From Desulfomicrobium sp. (GTDB lineage: Bacteria > Desulfobacterota > Desulfovibrionia > Desulfovibrionales > Desulfomicrobiaceae): a stretch of 6,991 nt of DNA. Under the pieces are notes generated by a model. The model did not search any database and was not told the DNA's origin. It saw only the letters and a list, made by a program, of their open reading frames with translations. Position numbers and translations under genes: made by a program. Location: assembly GCA_003542385.1 (NCBI GenBank), contig DPKT01000169.1, positions 1-6,991 of the forward strand. The letters are read 5' to 3'. Of this stretch, positions 6,225-6,991 are shown piece by piece; positions within the stretch are counted from its first letter, which is position 1; each line of letters begins with the position of its first letter.

Positions 6225-6991
6225 TCATTTCGGGAAGTCGACCCTGTCCCCGAGAATCCGCACCGCTATCTCGATGAGCCTCGGCATGACCGACTTGTCC
6301 AGCGTCACGCCGTCCATGGGCGGCACCCTGTCCAGGAAGTGGTACTTCTGCGTGCCCAGCCGGTGGTAGGGCAGCATCTCGTAGCGCACGTTCGGATAGG
6401 GCCTCAGGAACTCGGCGATGGCCGCCACGGCTTCCTCGGAATCGTTGAACCCGGGGATGACGGGCGTGCGGGCCAGGATGGGCTTGTCCGGGTGCAGTTC
6501 CGCAAGCTTCCGGAAATTCTCCAGGATGACCTCGTTGGACCGTCCGGTCTGGGCTTCGTGGACGGCGCCGTCCATGTGCTTGATGTCGTAGAGCACGTAG
6601 TTGAGGTGCTCGGCCGCAGCCTCCATGGTCTTCCAGGGCACCATGCCGCAGGTTTCGACGGCCGTCCTGATCCTGCGCCGGCGGGCTTCCCTGAGCAGGG
6701 CCAGGGCGAAGTCGGCCTGCATGAGCGGTTCGCCGCCCGAAAGGGTCACCCCCCCTTGGAGCGGGTGTAGAAGGCCGCGTCCTGCTCCACCACCCGCAGC
6801 ACGTCGTCCACGCTGCGCTCCTCGCCGTAGACGATGAGCCCTTGGGAAGGGCAGGCCTGGGCGCAGTTCTTGGGGCACCCGTCGCACAGGGCGCGATCGA
6901 TGCGCAGGCTGTCGTCGGCCTCGCGGATGATGGCGCCCCGCAGGCAGGCCTGCAGGCAGCGCGTGCACTTGGAGAAGGTCAGGCAGCGGCC
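6225..6991 (-). pseudogene. Glycyl-radical-enzyme activase (radical SAM), frameshifted, 5' end outside window
   Basis: A PflA-type activase, which uses S-adenosylmethionine and an iron-sulfur cluster to install the glycyl radical on a partner enzyme. The radical SAM CxxxCxxC motif would be N-terminal, beyond the window. From the right edge the frame reads an auxiliary iron-sulfur insert with two four-cysteine groups (C-x5-C-x2-C-x3-C and C-x2-C-x3-C-x3-C-P), then SVDDVLRVVEQDAAFYTRSKGG and a TGA at 6748-6746. One frame over it continues VTLSGGEPLMQ, TAVETCGM, YVLYDIKHMD, TPVIPGFND and LLPYHRLGTQKYHFL to the stop at 6225, all typical of the family. The break falls in a run of seven G (C at 6749-6755); eight would restore the family sequence GGVTLSGGEP. 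The break could be a true mutation, a phase-variable tract or a sequencing error. Specificity (pyruvate, isethionate, choline or other) cannot be assigned. Confidence 0.88.

Overview
The window is GC-rich bacterial DNA with short intergenic gaps. It looks like chromosomal sequence from an anaerobic Desulfovibrio-type bacterium (Desulfobacterota). That placement is an inference from three things: high GC at third codon positions, a PAS-type sigma-54 activator next to a glycyl-radical-enzyme activase, and a soluble receiver-kinase protein of a kind common in that group. No marker gene fixes the taxonomy.

Positions 1-1365 (minus strand) hold the start of a ModF-like ABC ATPase that runs off the left edge. 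Upstream of it is a secreted YceI-family protein, and a probable intrinsic terminator separates the two. Positions 1366-1876 hold a perfect inverted repeat, a tRNA-Ala(GGC) with a promoter-like -35 box and a strong terminator, and a leader hairpin. Positions 1877-3340 hold two signalling genes facing each other tail to tail: a receiver-histidine kinase protein (plus) and a CheY-like single-domain receiver (minus). Positions 3514-4347 (minus) encode endonuclease IV (nfo), with all nine expected metal ligands present.

Positions 4456-6991 are the most unusual part. An 80-codon reading frame (plus) joins the first ~44 residues of an iron-containing alcohol dehydrogenase in frame to the last ~36, with the catalytic core missing. 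It faces a sigma-54-dependent activator (minus, PAS + AAA+ + Fis HTH). Upstream of the activator is a glycyl-radical-enzyme activase (minus, cut by the right edge) that carries a one-base frameshift at a run of seven C (G on the coding strand). A strong intrinsic terminator lies between activase and activator and ends only 23 bp before the activator's start codon.

The activase, activator and dehydrogenase remnant fit a glycyl-radical catabolic locus in which two of the three genes look damaged. The radical enzyme itself is not in the window and the substrate cannot be read from the sequence. I see no CRISPR array, insertion sequence, phage gene or defence system. The best leads are the deletion-fusion ORF, the homopolymer frameshift and the terminator placed before the activator.
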